From CAZNPA01 sp964575095 (GTDB taxonomy: Bacteria > Pseudomonadota > Alphaproteobacteria > Rickettsiales > SXRF01): 64,000 nt of DNA. Positions 34,919 to 43,164 of this stretch are shown here, in pieces (the first letter of the stretch is position 1; the number at the start of each line of letters is the position of its first letter). The notes under the pieces are model-generated. The model did no database searches. It saw only the letters and a list, made by a program, of their open reading frames with translations, and was not told the origin of the DNA. The translations under genes and the position numbers were made by a program. The stretch lies in NCBI GenBank assembly GCA_964575095.1, contig CAZNPA010000002.1, positions 330,045-394,044 of the forward strand, in the 5' to 3' direction.

Positions 34919-36363
34919 TCCTCCGGCCCCACCATCTTTTCCGGCCTGACCCACTTATCGAATTGTTCGGCGGTGAGCAGCTTCAGCGCGATACCCGCCT
35001 CCTTGAGCGACGTGCCGTCCTTATGCGCTTTCTTGGCGATTTTGGCGGCGTTGTCGTAGCCGATGTGAGGGTTCAGCGCCGTCACCAGCATCAGCGAATC
35101 GTTCATCAATTTTTCGATACGTTCGCGGTTGGCTTCGATGCCGACGACGCAATTGTCGGTAAAACTCATGCAGGCATCGGCGAGTAATTTTATCGACTGC
35201 AGCACGTTATAAATAATCACCGGCTTAAACACGTTGAGCTCGAAATGCCCGGTGGCGCCACCTATGGAAACGGTGACATGGTTGCCCATCACCTGCGCGC
35301 ACACCATCGTCATCGCTTCCGATTGCGTCGGGTTGACCTTGCCCGGCATGATGGAAGAGCCCGGCTCGTTTTCCGGCAGTGACAATTCACCGAAGCCGCA
35401 GCGCGGGCCGCTGCCGAGCAGACGAATATCATTGGCGATTTTCATGCACGATACCGCCAACGTATTCAGCGCGCCGGAGGTTTCGACCAGCGCATCGTGC
35501 GTCGCAAGTGCCTCAAATTTATTGGGTGCCGAAACGAACGGCAGCTTGGTCATTTTTGCCACTTCCGCGGCAAAGTTCTCGGCGAATCCTTTTTTGGCGT
35601 TGAGGCCCGTGCCCACCGCCGTGCCGCCCTGTGCCAGTTCATACAGCGCCGGTAAGGTAGACTGCGCGCGGCGGATGCCGTTTTCGATCTGCTTGGCGTA
35701 GCCGGAGAATTCCTGGCCCAGCGTCAGCGGCGTGGCATCCATCAGGTGCGTGCGGCCGATCTTGATGATCGAATTAAATTCATGCGCTTTTTTATCGAGC
35801 GCCTTGTGCAGATGTTTCAGCGCCGGGATCAGCGAATAATGAATTTCATAGGCCGCCGCGATATGCATGGCGGTGGGGAAGGAGTCGTTGGAGGACTGCC
35901 CCATATTCACATGGTCATTCGGGTGCACCGGCTTTTTGCTGCCCATCGTGCCGCCGGATAATTCAATGGCGCGGTTCGATATGACTTCATTCACGTTCAT
36001 GTTGGTTTGCGTTCCGGAGCCGGTCTGCCAGACGACGAGCGGGAAATTGCCATCCAATTTCCCGTCGATGACTTCGCTTGCGGCGGCGATAATTTTTTCG
36101 CCCAGCGCCTTATCGAGTACGCCGAGCTGCATATTCACCTTCGCTGCGCAGAGTTTCAGAATTCCAAATGCGGTGATAAGCGGTTTGGGCATCGTCTCGC
36201 CGCCGATCTTGAAATTCATCAGCGAGCGCTCGGTCTGCGCGCCCCAGTATTTGGAAGCGTCCACTTTAATCTCGCCGAACGAATCGGTTTCGGTGCGGTT
36301 TTTAGAAGAGGGATTAGGCATTAGGGATTGGGCATTAGGGTTAATAGGATCGTACAACATCAT
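34915..36363 (-). CDS. fumC: Class II fumarate hydratase
   Basis: FumC interconverts fumarate and malate in the TCA cycle and is the oxygen-stable, iron-free class. The 482-residue protein has GSGTQTNMNVNEVI, NDSFPTAMHIAA, the catalytic GRTHLMDATPLTLGQE region and the signature GSSIMPGKVNP. The first about 20 residues (MMLYDPINPNAQSLMPNP) fall in a repeat arm (36310-36343) and are not conserved; family homology starts at about residue 24 (TETDSFGEI). Confidence 0.97.
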   Translation of the reverse strand: MMLYDPINPNAQSLMPNPSSKNRTETDSFGEIKVDASKYWGAQTERSLMNFKIGGETMPKPLITAFGILKLCAAKVNMQLGVLDKALGEKIIAAASEVIDGKLDGNFPLVVWQTGSGTQTNMNVNEVISNRAIELSGGTMGSKKPVHPNDHVNMGQSSNDSFPTAMHIAAAYEIHYSLIPALKHLHKALDKKAHEFNSIIKIGRTHLMDATPLTLGQEFSGYAKQIENGIRRAQSTLPALYELAQGGTAVGTGLNAKKGFAENFAAEVAKMTKLPFVSAPNKFEALATHDALVETSGALNTLAVSCMKIANDIRLLGSGPRCGFGELSLPENEPGSSIMPGKVNPTQSEAMTMVCAQVMGNHVTVSIGGATGHFELNVFKPVIIYNVLQSIKLLADACMSFTDNCVVGIEANRERIEKLMNDSLMLVTALNPHIGYDNAAKIAKKAHKDGTSLKEAGIALKLLTAEQFDKWVRPEKMVGPED

Positions 36364-36420
36364 AGATGGATTTTCTCTGTTTTCAATCCCCTAATCCCTA
36401 AAGCCTAATCCCTAACCCCC
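36310..36420. repeat. Inverted TTAGGGATTAGG repeat across the fumC/purK junction
   Basis: Left arm 36310-36343 contains GGGATTAGGCATTAGGGATT; the right arm 36385-36420, read on the other strand, contains GGGATTAGGCTTTAGGGATT. The left arm codes for the FumC N-terminus; the right arm supplies the last codons and stop of purK. The architecture parallels that at frr/uppS. Confidence 0.85.
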
Positions 36421-37496
36421 AAGAAAGTCACATGCCCCATCTTGCGGCCGGGGCGGGATTCTTTCTTGCCATAAAGATGCAACTTGGCGCCGGTTTGAGC
36501 AACATATTTCTGCCAGTCGTTGACCTCATCGCCGATCAAATTGATCATGCGCGCGTCGGAGGTTCTTTCCGGGTTGCCGAGCGGCAGGCCGCAGATGGCA
36601 CGGATGCACTGCTCGAATTGCGAGGTGACGCAGGCGTCGATCGTCCAATGTCCTGAGTTATGTGGCCGTGGTGCTAGTTCATTCACCAACAACTCGTCAT
36701 TCTTAGTCACGAACATCTCCACCGCCATGATGCCGACGAGATTGATCCCTTCCGCGATTTTTCGTGCGATGGCTTCCGCTTCTTTCGCAAGCGCTGCCGA
36801 AATCGGGGCAGGGGCGATGGTCTCGGCCAGGATATGATTCTTGTGCGTATTCTTGACCGGGCAGTAGCATTCCATATTGCCTTTTGCATCGCGCGCCACG
36901 ATCACCGAAATTTCCATAGAAAAATCGACAAAACCTTCGAGAATATATTCTTCTCCGGCCTTAATTTCTGGCAGGTTCGCGGAATCTATTTTCCACTGTC
37001 CCTTGCCGTCATAGCCCATCGTGGCGGTTTTGAGCACGGCAGGCGTTCCCAGCTTTTTTACCGCCGCCTCTAATTCCTTTTGGTTTGAGACGGGCACGAA
37101 CGGTGCGGTCGCCACGCCGAATGTATTCACCATTTGTTTTTCGCGCACGCGGTGTTGGCAAATCTCAAGCACTTCGACGCTGGGATAAACCGGCACATGC
37201 CGCGCCACGTCTTTGACCGCAGCGACAGGAATATTCTCAAATTCATACGTGACGACATCGACGGCACGGGCGAAACGCAACAGCGCATCGCGGTCGTCAT
37301 AATTTGCAATCGTGGTGAATTTGGAAACTTCGCGCGCCGGACAATCCACTTCCGGGCAGAAGATATGTGTATGATAACCCAGCCGTTCCGCCGCCTGCGC
37401 CAGCATGCGGCCCAATTGCCCGCCACCTAAGATGCCGATGGTGGCGCCGGGAGTTATGGTTTTTTGGGAACCGAGGCTGTTTGTTTGTCGCGCCAT
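36405..37496 (-). CDS. purK: 5-(carboxyamino)imidazole ribonucleotide synthase PurK
   Basis: PurK carboxylates AIR at the expense of ATP to give N5-CAIR in purine synthesis. The 363-residue ATP-grasp protein has GILGGGQLGRMLA, VVTYEFENIP, TATMGYDGKGQW, and NELAPRPHNSGHWTIDAC. The last residues (GVRD) are encoded by the adjacent inverted repeat. The start at 37496 gives a 43-base overlap with purE, confirmed by the absence of any later Met before the glycine-rich loop. Confidence 0.97.
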   Translation of the reverse strand: MARQTNSLGSQKTITPGATIGILGGGQLGRMLAQAAERLGYHTHIFCPEVDCPAREVSKFTTIANYDDRDALLRFARAVDVVTYEFENIPVAAVKDVARHVPVYPSVEVLEICQHRVREKQMVNTFGVATAPFVPVSNQKELEAAVKKLGTPAVLKTATMGYDGKGQWKIDSANLPEIKAGEEYILEGFVDFSMEISVIVARDAKGNMECYCPVKNTHKNHILAETIAPAPISAALAKEAEAIARKIAEGINLVGIMAVEMFVTKNDELLVNELAPRPHNSGHWTIDACVTSQFEQCIRAICGLPLGNPERTSDARMINLIGDEVNDWQKYVAQTGAKLHLYGKKESRPGRKMGHVTFLGVRD

Positions 37497-37939
37497 TTTG
37501 AAAGTTTCACTGCTAATTTTTTATCCGAAAGAGCTAGTATCGACGCGGCGAGGAGTCCCGCATTAATGGCCCCGGCTTTTCCGACCGCAAGCGTCCCCAC
37601 CGGAACTCCGGCGGGCATTTGCGCAATAGAGAGCAAGCTATCCAAGCCTTTAAGCGCTTTGCTTTCGACGGGGACGCCGAGCACGGGAAGCGCCGTCATC
37701 GAGGCGGCCATGCCGGGCAGGTGCGCTGCGCCGCCGGCGCCGGCAATGATCACTTTGATGCCGTTTTTCTGCGCTGATTTGGCGAATTGATAGAGCCTAT
37801 CGGGCGTGCGGTGGGCGGAGACGACCTGCTTGTCGTAGGCGACGCTGAGCTCGTCGAGCATGGCGGCGGCGTATTGCATCGTCTCCCAGTCGGAGGTGCT
37901 GCCCATGATGATGGCGACTTCGGATTTTTTAGCTGGCAT
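37454..37939 (-). CDS. purE: N5-CAIR mutase PurE
   Basis: PurE rearranges N5-CAIR to CAIR, downstream of PurK. The 161-residue class I protein has IIMGSTSDWETM, VSAHRTPDRL, the GAGGAAHLPGM loop and GVPVGTLAVGKAGAINAG. ATG at 37939 follows AAAAGGAACCTT, and the 17 codons upstream to 37990 are discarded. purE precedes and overlaps purK. Confidence 0.97.
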   Translation of the reverse strand: MPAKKSEVAIIMGSTSDWETMQYAAAMLDELSVAYDKQVVSAHRTPDRLYQFAKSAQKNGIKVIIAGAGGAAHLPGMAASMTALPVLGVPVESKALKGLDSLLSIAQMPAGVPVGTLAVGKAGAINAGLLAASILALSDKKLAVKLSKWRDKQTASVPKKP

Positions 37940-38202
37940 AAGGTTCCTTTTAGGGAGGGCGAAAGCTACTAGAACGGCGAAAAAAGTCACTGGAAAAAAC
38001 GGCGGGGCAAGGTATTCTCGTGATTAATCAATTGTTAACCAAAATTATCGATTTAATTTATACGCTTACTGATTCAGGCGCATATTTTGCTGTTCCTTAC
38101 GGGTGCATTTCGTGGTATAGAAGACACACTTAGGGATAAAAGGCCGGTAAAGCAGGGGGGAAGCGACTTTCCTGCTAGAGGAACATAGCCCAGGCGGTTA
38201 AA
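37940..38202. promoter_or_regulatory. Intergenic region upstream of purE and the GGDEF gene
   Basis: The purE-proximal part is GC-moderate, the middle is AT-rich (about 38010-38090), and the last 70 bases before the GGDEF start hold an AGCAGG/CCTGCT hairpin (about 38149-38176). It must contain two divergent promoters; I see no sequence that fits a known c-di-GMP riboswitch. Confidence 0.35.
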
Positions 38203-38892
38203 ATGCTAGCGGATACGAAACAGCGTGCGGATTCTGTGACAGCTAAACGGAATAAAACTGCAGAACGTATGGCCATGCTGGGCATTCCCGAAGCGGAAAT
38301 GACCCCGGCGGTGCAACTTGCCGTTTCGGCGCTGATGGAAAAGCTCGACGACATGAACCGCGAGTTGGACCGCACCAAGGAAGCCCTGACCGAAATCGAG
38401 CGCATGGTGGATGTCGACGTCGTGGCACCCATCCCCAACCGCCGCGCCTTCATGCGCCGCCTCAACTGGGCGCTGACCATGCACGAACGCTACGGTCATC
38501 CTTCCACCATCCTTTATTTCGACCTCAACAACTTCAAGCAGATCAACGATGAGTACGGCCATGCGGCGGGCGACCTTGCCATCCGCCACATCTCGCATCT
38601 GCTCTCGACCGCGATGCGCGAATCGGACTTTCTGGGCCGCGTCGGCGGCGACGAATTCGCCATCATCATGTATTACGCCGACGAAGAGGCGGCCAAGAAA
38701 CGCGGCGCGCGCATCGCTGAAAAGCTCAAGCGCACGCCGTTCTTATTCAACGGCAAGCATATCCTGGTTTCCGCCGCCTACGGCTATCATTCCATCAGGA
38801 GCGGCGATGACGCCGATACCTCGCTGGCCGCCGCCGACATGTCGATGTATGTCGACAAGCGCCGCATCAAGACGCAAACGGCGCAGGTTTAA
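38203..38892 (+). CDS. Diguanylate cyclase (GGDEF protein)
   Basis: A 229-residue protein: a helical N-terminal part (1-70, coiled-coil-like, AVSALMEKLDDMNRELDRTK) and a GGDEF domain with an intact active-site loop GGDEF (148-152). An inhibitory site RESD (139-142) lies five residues before it, and FDLNNFKQINDEYGHAAGD is present for metal and GTP binding. It should make cyclic di-GMP from GTP and be feedback-inhibited. No sensory domain or membrane segment is seen, so input may come through the coiled coil. Confidence 0.95.
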   Translation: MLADTKQRADSVTAKRNKTAERMAMLGIPEAEMTPAVQLAVSALMEKLDDMNRELDRTKEALTEIERMVDVDVVAPIPNRRAFMRRLNWALTMHERYGHPSTILYFDLNNFKQINDEYGHAAGDLAIRHISHLLSTAMRESDFLGRVGGDEFAIIMYYADEEAAKKRGARIAEKLKRTPFLFNGKHILVSAAYGYHSIRSGDDADTSLAAADMSMYVDKRRIKTQTAQV

Positions 38893-38911
38893 CGTTCACC
38901 GGAGCGACATA

Positions 38912-38951
38912 AAAAAACCCCGTCCGGCCATATGGCGGGACGGGGTTTTTT
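38912..38951. terminator. Bidirectional intrinsic terminator
   Basis: CCCCGTCC (38918-38925) pairs with GGACGGGG (38938-38945), with an inner GCCATATGGC, seven A before and six T after. It separates the GGDEF gene from the convergent Cys-rich gene and can serve both. Confidence 0.95.
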
Positions 38952-38964
38952 GCGGCAAGAATGC

Positions 38965-39240
38965 TTAGCAGGTTCGTCCAGGATTGCACTGGGGGCTATT
39001 TTCAGGCGGCTGGTTCGGGTCTTGCGGCAATACGCACAAGGGCGTATTGAAACAACAATTATTCACCCCGTCATACCGTCTAAAAAGCTGCGTAAGGCAG
39101 TTTTCCATCGTTGGATTACTGCGCGCGGCCTCGTTGATCGTGAATACCTGCGGCCTTGCGGCGGCATCCCTTATGGTGGAGACATCGGACACCATAACCG
39201 CCATTACGACTATCGCCAGACAAGAAAAAAAGAATTTCAT
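38965..39240 (-). CDS. Small secreted Cys-rich protein, second example
   Basis: A 91-residue protein with a hydrophobic signal-like N-terminus (MKFFFSCLAIVVMAVMVSDV) and six Cys in the mature region (ENC, NNCC, LC, QC, TC). ATG at 39240 follows AAAGGGCTGTTT. The C-terminal half is Pro/Asn/Gln-rich (DPNQPPENSPQCNPGRTC). It has no sequence match to the 22247-22501 protein that I can see beyond size, secretion and six Cys. It shares the terminator at 38912-38951. Confidence 0.72.
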   Translation of the reverse strand: MKFFFSCLAIVVMAVMVSDVSTIRDAAARPQVFTINEAARSNPTMENCLTQLFRRYDGVNNCCFNTPLCVLPQDPNQPPENSPQCNPGRTC

Positions 39241-39577
39241 AAACAGCCCTTTCTGCAGCCTTATATAATTAACCAATTAGTATAATTATATATTTTTTTT
39301 AGTTAAAAAACAACTAAAATGGTAATCTTTCCTAGCTGTCACCTTCGGCCTATCTTGTTATTATAGGCCTGATTTGTTACCGTTTCATGACAGTTCGATG
39401 AATTAATGATGACATCCTGCCGCGTAATATATAATATATTGATAAATATATATAATTTACCATGATACCGTCATTAAGACGGCCTGCCGCCAGGAATGTC
39501 TGCTTAAAGAGGTGACTCTATGCTGATCAGCGTACGTAGCGGCTCTTCTTGGTATAACAGAAAGTTAATTTTATAGG
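39241..39577. promoter_or_regulatory. AT-rich intergenic region with hairpin and possible short ORF
   Basis: Strongly AT-rich compared with its flanks. It holds an 8-bp hairpin TTTTAGTT-AAAAAAC-AACTAAAA (39297-39319), repeated ATATAT tracts near 39430, and a possible 18-codon ORF at 39520-39576 (MLISVRSGSSWYNRKLIL) behind AAAGAGGTGACTCT. It is flanked by gene ends or starts of two minus-strand genes; the promoter of the Cys-rich gene is presumably in its first part. Confidence 0.35.
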
Positions 39578-40591
39578 CTAGAAAGAAGCCTTGATGGCTA
39601 TGCTGCAATTACCAGCAGCTCTCCATCCGACAGGGTTGGAAAGTGCATTGGTATTTCCAGGATAATTACCGTTATAAAGGGCGGGACTGACCGTATCATC
39701 GACGCAATAGGCATTTGCAGGAACGCTGGCCGGTCTGACAGAGCTGCGCAGGTTGTTGGTCAGCGTGAAATTAAAGACGTTATCGGCCGGAATGCGGCTG
39801 ATTGCCCGAACCGTGCCGGTAAGAGGCTTCCCGTCATCTATTTTAGAATCGATGGAATACATATCATTAGGTACGTAGCCGACAAGAGACCCCTGATAGG
39901 CCGCGCTGCCGGCGCCCCAGGTATAAGGCAATCCCAGTATGAAGGAATGAGGATTAAACATACCGCCGCCGGCGGTGGTATTATCGAACCTCACATGGCT
40001 CACCACGCTCCAGCCGCCCCGAGGCGGGAACAGATCGTTATACGCATTGCCTGCTCCGCCGCTGGGGTAAGGCAATGTCAACGCATTTATTTTACTGGAC
40101 GGTGTTGCGTATCCGACTTTTGTTGCGGCAACCAACCCTATAACGTCACTGCCGTTTGCGTACCATAGATCGTAATAGCTTCGGGATTTTTCGGCAATCA
40201 AACCGGCCATAGATAAATGAAACCAGAAATTGGTAGTTTCCGTGTCTTCGCAGGCATTGCTGCTGGAACCGGGACAAGTGCCGGAGATATCCAAGCCTAT
40301 GAGTGCATCGCCGCTGCCGTCATTGCTGCAATTGGCCTGGCTGATGTCGCAAGAGGGGTCGAGTCCCAACGCGCCGGCATTGGCGCAGTCGCCGGGCAGG
40401 CAATTGTATTTTACCCGGAACGTATTGGCGGCGGTGTTAAATTGCTCGACTTGCCTGACGACGGAACGAATCTGGGCGGCATGGATTAGGTCTTTGCCTA
40501 CCATCACCCCGCCGACCAGCAGGCCGATGATCACCAGCACGATGGAGACCTCAATCAGTGTAAAGCCGGGTTGCCGAGCGGTGTAAACCAT
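39578..40591 (-). CDS. Type IV pilin-like protein with long Cys-containing C-terminus
   Basis: The N-terminus MVYTARQPGFTLIEVSIVLV is a canonical prepilin peptidase site (G/FTLIE) followed by the hydrophobic helix, so the product is a pilin or pseudopilin. It is 337 residues, about twice the usual, with several Cys early (NCLPGDC, CDISQANC, TCPGSSSNAC) and an otherwise Ser/Gly/Asn-rich exposed domain. No pilus assembly genes are nearby, so it would depend on a system elsewhere. Confidence 0.88.
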   Translation of the reverse strand: MVYTARQPGFTLIEVSIVLVIIGLLVGGVMVGKDLIHAAQIRSVVRQVEQFNTAANTFRVKYNCLPGDCANAGALGLDPSCDISQANCSNDGSGDALIGLDISGTCPGSSSNACEDTETTNFWFHLSMAGLIAEKSRSYYDLWYANGSDVIGLVAATKVGYATPSSKINALTLPYPSGGAGNAYNDLFPPRGGWSVVSHVRFDNTTAGGGMFNPHSFILGLPYTWGAGSAAYQGSLVGYVPNDMYSIDSKIDDGKPLTGTVRAISRIPADNVFNFTLTNNLRSSVRPASVPANAYCVDDTVSPALYNGNYPGNTNALSNPVGWRAAGNCSIAIKASF

Positions 40592-40756
40592 AGAACCATC
40601 ATATCAAAAATTATGTTAATTGAAACAGTTAACTTAGGTCGGCCACAAAATGAGGACGGGTTCTTATATTGACAAAGACGGTAACGCATCTTTTATTGTG
40701 TCGGCGGCTTGCCTTTGCTAAGTTGCAAGTCCATATCCGAACCGGCGAGGGAATCT

Positions 40757-41752
40757 ATGAAATTTGCAACCGCCATGCTGCTCGCGCTCATGGCCATGCT
40801 GCTGGGCGAAACCGTTGCCGTCGCTCCGGCGTTTGCGGAAGAAAAAATCGTCACCATCGGCACCGCCGGCGTGACCGGCGTCTACTATCCCGCCGGCGGC
40901 GCCATCTGCCGCCTGGTCAACCGTGGCCGCAAGGAGCACGGCGTACGTTGTACCGTCGAATCCACCGGCGGCTCGATCAACAATCTGGAAGCGATTAGGA
41001 AAAGCGAGCTTGATCTGGGCATTGTGCAGTCCGACCTGCTGTATCATGCCTACCGCGGCGATGAAATTTTTTCCGACGTCGGTGCCGACAAGAAGCTGCG
41101 CATAGTATTCTCGCTGCATCCCGAGCCGTTCACGATCGTTGCCCGCAAGGATGCCAAAATCGCTACGTTTGACGATCTGAAAGGGAAGCGCGTCAATTTA
41201 GGCGCGCCCGGCTCCGGCATGCGTGCGACGATGGAAGAGCTGATGCAGCGCAAGGGCTGGACGATGGCGAGTTTTTCCGCCGTGATTGATTTGAAAGGCA
41301 GCGATCAGGGGCAGGCCTTGTGCGGCGGCACGATTGATGCCATGGTCTATGCCGGCGGCCATCCCAACGGCGCCATCCAGCAGGTCACCTCCGCCTGCCC
41401 GACGAAGCTGGTCGATGTCACCGGTCCGATCATTGATACTATGATAAAAGAACATCCGTTTTATACGCATGCGATTATCCCCGGCGGCATGTATGTTGGC
41501 AATGAGCGCGACGTGCATACGTTCGGCGTCAAGGCGGTGCTGGTCACCTCCGGCGATTTAGATGACAACACCGTCTACCAGATGGTGAAAGCCGTGTTCG
41601 ACAATCTCGATAATTTCAAGACGCTGCATCCGGTGTTCGCTACGCTGGATGCCCAACACATGGCGCTTGACACGGACACGGCGCCCCTTCATGCTGGAGC
41701 GGCTAAATATTACAGAGAGAAGGGCTGGCTTGCCGCAACACCCAATGAATAA
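40757..41752 (+). CDS. TAXI family TRAP transporter solute-binding protein
   Basis: A 331-residue periplasmic binding protein with signal peptide (MKFATAMLLALMAMLLGETV, cleaved after AFA). It has the family start VTIGTAGVTGVYYPAGGAIC, GGSINNLEAIRKSELDLGIVQSD, and FDDLKGKRVNLGAPGSG. TAXI proteins deliver solutes to a TRAP permease; no permease gene is adjacent, so the neighbouring symporter might be its partner or it may work with one elsewhere. Start follows GAGGGAATCT. Confidence 0.9.
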   Translation: MKFATAMLLALMAMLLGETVAVAPAFAEEKIVTIGTAGVTGVYYPAGGAICRLVNRGRKEHGVRCTVESTGGSINNLEAIRKSELDLGIVQSDLLYHAYRGDEIFSDVGADKKLRIVFSLHPEPFTIVARKDAKIATFDDLKGKRVNLGAPGSGMRATMEELMQRKGWTMASFSAVIDLKGSDQGQALCGGTIDAMVYAGGHPNGAIQQVTSACPTKLVDVTGPIIDTMIKEHPFYTHAIIPGGMYVGNERDVHTFGVKAVLVTSGDLDDNTVYQMVKAVFDNLDNFKTLHPVFATLDAQHMALDTDTAPLHAGAAKYYREKGWLAATPNE

Positions 41753-41787
41753 ACCCATCATCCCTCCTGAATTTTAAATCCCATATC

Positions 41788-43083
41788 ATGGCCGTATCGT
41801 CGACATCCCTCTTGGGGAAACTGTGGTTTCGTGTGCTGCTGGGATTGGTGCTGGGCATCGGCTTCGGCTTTCTAATGGGCCCGCTCACGGCGGATAACGT
41901 GCTTTCCATCAGCGGCAAGGAATTCCTGACGACGTATATCAAGCCGATCGGCACCATCTTCATCAACCTGATCAAGATGGTGATTGTGCCGCTGATTTTC
42001 TTCTCGCTGGTGGCCGGCATCGTCAGCATGACCGATACCAAGGCGTTCAAGCGCATCGGGCTTAAGGCCGTCGGCGCGTATTTGATGACCGGCGCCTTTG
42101 CCGTCTGCATCGGCCTCGCGTTTGCCAGCGTGTTTCATCCCGGCATGGGTGTCGACTTAAGCGCGCTCAAAGCGGTCGTCGGCGGCACCTCGGCGCCGGC
42201 GGCGCCTAAGGACATCAGCCTCGTGCAATTGCTGGTCGACATCATCCCCACCAACGTTGTGAAGGCGATGGCCGACGACCACATCCTGCAGGTGGTGGTG
42301 TTCGCGCTCTTCATCGGCGTCACGCTCAATATCCTCGGCGAGAAAGTCGCCAACCTCACCACCGTCTGCAAGGAAGCGGCGCACGTGGTGTTCCGCCTGA
42401 TCGAGACCATCGTCCGCCTGTCGCCCTACGGCGTGTTCGCGCTGACGTCGTGGATGGTGGGCACGCAGGGGATGGACATTTTAATCGCGCTCTTCAAGCT
42501 GGTGTGCGTCGTCGTCGGCGCGCTGTTCACGCAATACCTGCTGTTCGGCATCATGATTGTTATTTTCGGGCGCATGTCGCCGATGCCGTTTTATAAGAAG
42601 ATGCTGGAGCCGCAGCTGCTCGCGTTTTCAACCAGCAGCAGCAAGGCGACGCTTTCCACCGCCATGCGCGTCGTCAACGAAAGGATAGGGGTCTCGAAAA
42701 GCAGTACCTCGTTCGTGCTGCCGCTCGGCGCTTCCATCAACATGGACGGCACCGCGATTTATCTTGGCATCACCGCGCTCTTCTTCGCGCAGGCCTACGG
42801 CATTCCGCTCGACACGCACCATTATTTCATCCTGGTACTTACCGCGACGCTGGGCTCGATCGGTGCCGCCGGCATTCCCAGCGGCTCGCTCTTCATGATG
42901 GGCATGGTGTTCACCTCGGTCGGCATTCCGCTCGAAGGCATCGCGCTCATCGCCGGCGTCGACCGCATCCTCGACATGATGCGCACCACCGTCAATATCA
43001 CCGGCGATTCGGTGATCACCGTCCTTGTCGACAAATCCGAAGGCACCTTCGACCAGTGGCGCTATCACGATATGAAGCTCTAA
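41788..43083 (+). CDS. Dicarboxylate/amino acid:cation symporter (DAACS family)
   Basis: A 431-residue transporter of the GltP/DctA family. Eight membrane segments and two re-entrant loops can be traced through STSSSKATLSTAM, NMDGTAIYLG, GAAGIPSGSLFMMGM and DRILDMMRTTVNITGD, the ion- and substrate-binding motifs. Substrate is aspartate, glutamate or C4-dicarboxylates; sequence alone cannot decide. A 64-base stretch near its 3' end (42941-43004) is duplicated exactly downstream of the next gene. Confidence 0.93.
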   Translation: MAVSSTSLLGKLWFRVLLGLVLGIGFGFLMGPLTADNVLSISGKEFLTTYIKPIGTIFINLIKMVIVPLIFFSLVAGIVSMTDTKAFKRIGLKAVGAYLMTGAFAVCIGLAFASVFHPGMGVDLSALKAVVGGTSAPAAPKDISLVQLLVDIIPTNVVKAMADDHILQVVVFALFIGVTLNILGEKVANLTTVCKEAAHVVFRLIETIVRLSPYGVFALTSWMVGTQGMDILIALFKLVCVVVGALFTQYLLFGIMIVIFGRMSPMPFYKKMLEPQLLAFSTSSSKATLSTAMRVVNERIGVSKSSTSFVLPLGASINMDGTAIYLGITALFFAQAYGIPLDTHHYFILVLTATLGSIGAAGIPSGSLFMMGMVFTSVGIPLEGIALIAGVDRILDMMRTTVNITGDSVITVLVDKSEGTFDQWRYHDMKL

Positions 43084-43164
43084 AGGTTAACTTTATCTCT
43101 AAGGTACTATGTATTTTAGCCAGTGTTAATCTGTTGTAAGTGAATCAGGGCCATACTTTCTAGT

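Noticed and set aside
38136..38202. c-di-GMP riboswitch before the GGDEF gene
   Set aside because: The leader has a hairpin but lacks the conserved GEMM-type core elements.
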